DNA of 14,125 bases from Accumulibacter sp. (GTDB lineage: Bacteria; Pseudomonadota; Gammaproteobacteria; Burkholderiales; Rhodocyclaceae), in NCBI GenBank assembly GCA_031284185.1, contig JAITAJ010000178.1, positions 1 through 14,125 on the forward strand. The letters run 5' to 3'. Position 1 is the first letter of the stretch. Each line of letters starts with the position of its first letter. Below the pieces are notes generated by a model. It worked only from the letters and a program-made list of their open reading frames with translations, ran no database searches and had not been told where the DNA came from. The position numbers and the translations under genes were made by a program. This document shows positions 13,731-14,125 of the stretch, piece by piece.

Positions 13731-14125
13731 CAATCGAAACTCACTGCACGCATGCCATTGCCTCAGCCCTGGCGGCGGCGGGGTCATATAATCGCCGAAT
13801 TTATAGGTGAGATACGCATCCCGATCGGCGATGCCGGGGAATGTCTTGCCCTCGAACTCCACATCCGCAAGGCTCGAATACCACTCGCGCAGATACCCGA
13901 ACGGCCGTCCCTTGGGCGTGGGGAAGGTCAAGATGCGGACATATTTCGTATTCTTGTCGCTGCGCAAGGATTCAAGCCGGTCAAACACCCATTCTTTCGG
14001 GATGAAATTCAACACGCGATAGATGAATCCGCCCGCCGACTTCTTGCCCACTTCGGAATACAATATTTTTCTCAACAGAAAGCAATACGCGGCAAACAGT
14101 CCGCGCAAGGGCGGGAAATCCGGCA
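13695..14125 (-). CDS. LicD family protein, C-terminal part (5' end outside window)
   Basis: The frame is open to the window edge on the minus strand, beyond the TTG at 14108, so only the C-terminal 142 or so residues are visible. The end is characteristic of LicD proteins, transferases of phosphocholine or related phospho-groups to surface glycans: GRPFGYLREWYSSLADVEFEGKTFPGIADRDAYLTYKFGDYMTPPP, which corresponds to the family's W-x(n)-V-x-FEG-x-x-FP ... YL-x-x-x-YGDYM-x-PP pattern. The catalytic N-terminal half is not in view, so activity cannot be judged. The last residues, EQRTEQKTES, and the TGA come from the repeat island. It converges with the peptide operon. Together with the glycosyltransferase at the left edge it hints at a surface-glycan neighbourhood. 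Confidence 0.7.
   Translation of the reverse strand, partial: PDFPPLRGLFAAYCFLLRKILYSEVGKKSAGGFIYRVLNFIPKEWVFDRLESLRSDKNTKYVRILTFPTPKGRPFGYLREWYSSLADVEFEGKTFPGIADRDAYLTYKFGDYMTPPPPGLRQWHACSEFRLPEQRTEQKTES

Noticed and set aside
13604..13810. + strand ORF of 68 codons after the M55 gene
   Set aside because: It lies in the repeat island and antisense to the LicD-like gene, and its product shows no family features.

Overview
The window reads as a high-GC chromosomal segment of a Gram-negative bacterium. A Betaproteobacterium is most likely, judging from the gene order of the peptide-transport operon and its strongly GC-rich codon use; this is inference, since no rRNA or other marker is present. 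Almost everything is on the + strand.

Layout: (1) 1-1125 is the 3' part of a visibly AT-rich gene, probably a GT-B type glycosyltransferase, whose start lies outside the window. (2) 1126-1719 is a gene-free spacer with small hairpins, a GC-rich octamer repeat, a candidate terminator and, at its right end, a palindrome that may be the operator of the next gene. (3) 1756-13563 is one long co-directional operon for peptide uptake and breakdown: a MurR/RpiR-type regulator, an isoaspartyl peptidase (iaaA-like), a double-domain ABC ATPase (gsiA-like), a periplasmic binding protein (gsiB-like), two permeases (gsiC- and gsiD-like), a P1/DmpA-family aminopeptidase and an M55 D-aminopeptidase (dppA-like). 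The transporter would import peptides. The three peptidases lack signal peptides and would act in the cytoplasm on peptides with unusual bonds (isoaspartyl, beta-peptide or D-residue). (4) 13695-14125, minus strand, is the C-terminal part of a LicD-family protein that converges on the operon.

Two things break this otherwise ordinary operon. First, a lower-GC restriction-modification pair, a beta-class DNA methyltransferase and a probable PD-(D/E)XK endonuclease (7513-9568), sits in the same orientation exactly between gsiB and gsiC, with no recombinase, transposase or clear target duplication. Second, a composite repeat occurs three times. It has an 18-bp palindrome AAACCGAGCGCTCGGTTT, a GGCGC-NNN-GCGCC hairpin and arms made of AGAAGACAG / AGAGGACAG or their complement. 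Two near-perfect 87-bp tandem copies lie between iaaA and gsiA, and one inverted copy lies in the convergent gap after the M55 gene. Three unrelated genes (iaaA, the M55 gene, licD) run into repeat sequence and take their last codons and stop codons from it.

I did not find a wholly unknown multi-gene system. The best candidates for something new are the restriction-modification pair embedded in a nutrient operon, and the repeat family that sits at gene ends and is oriented so that its terminator-like face points along the operon only at the operon's end.
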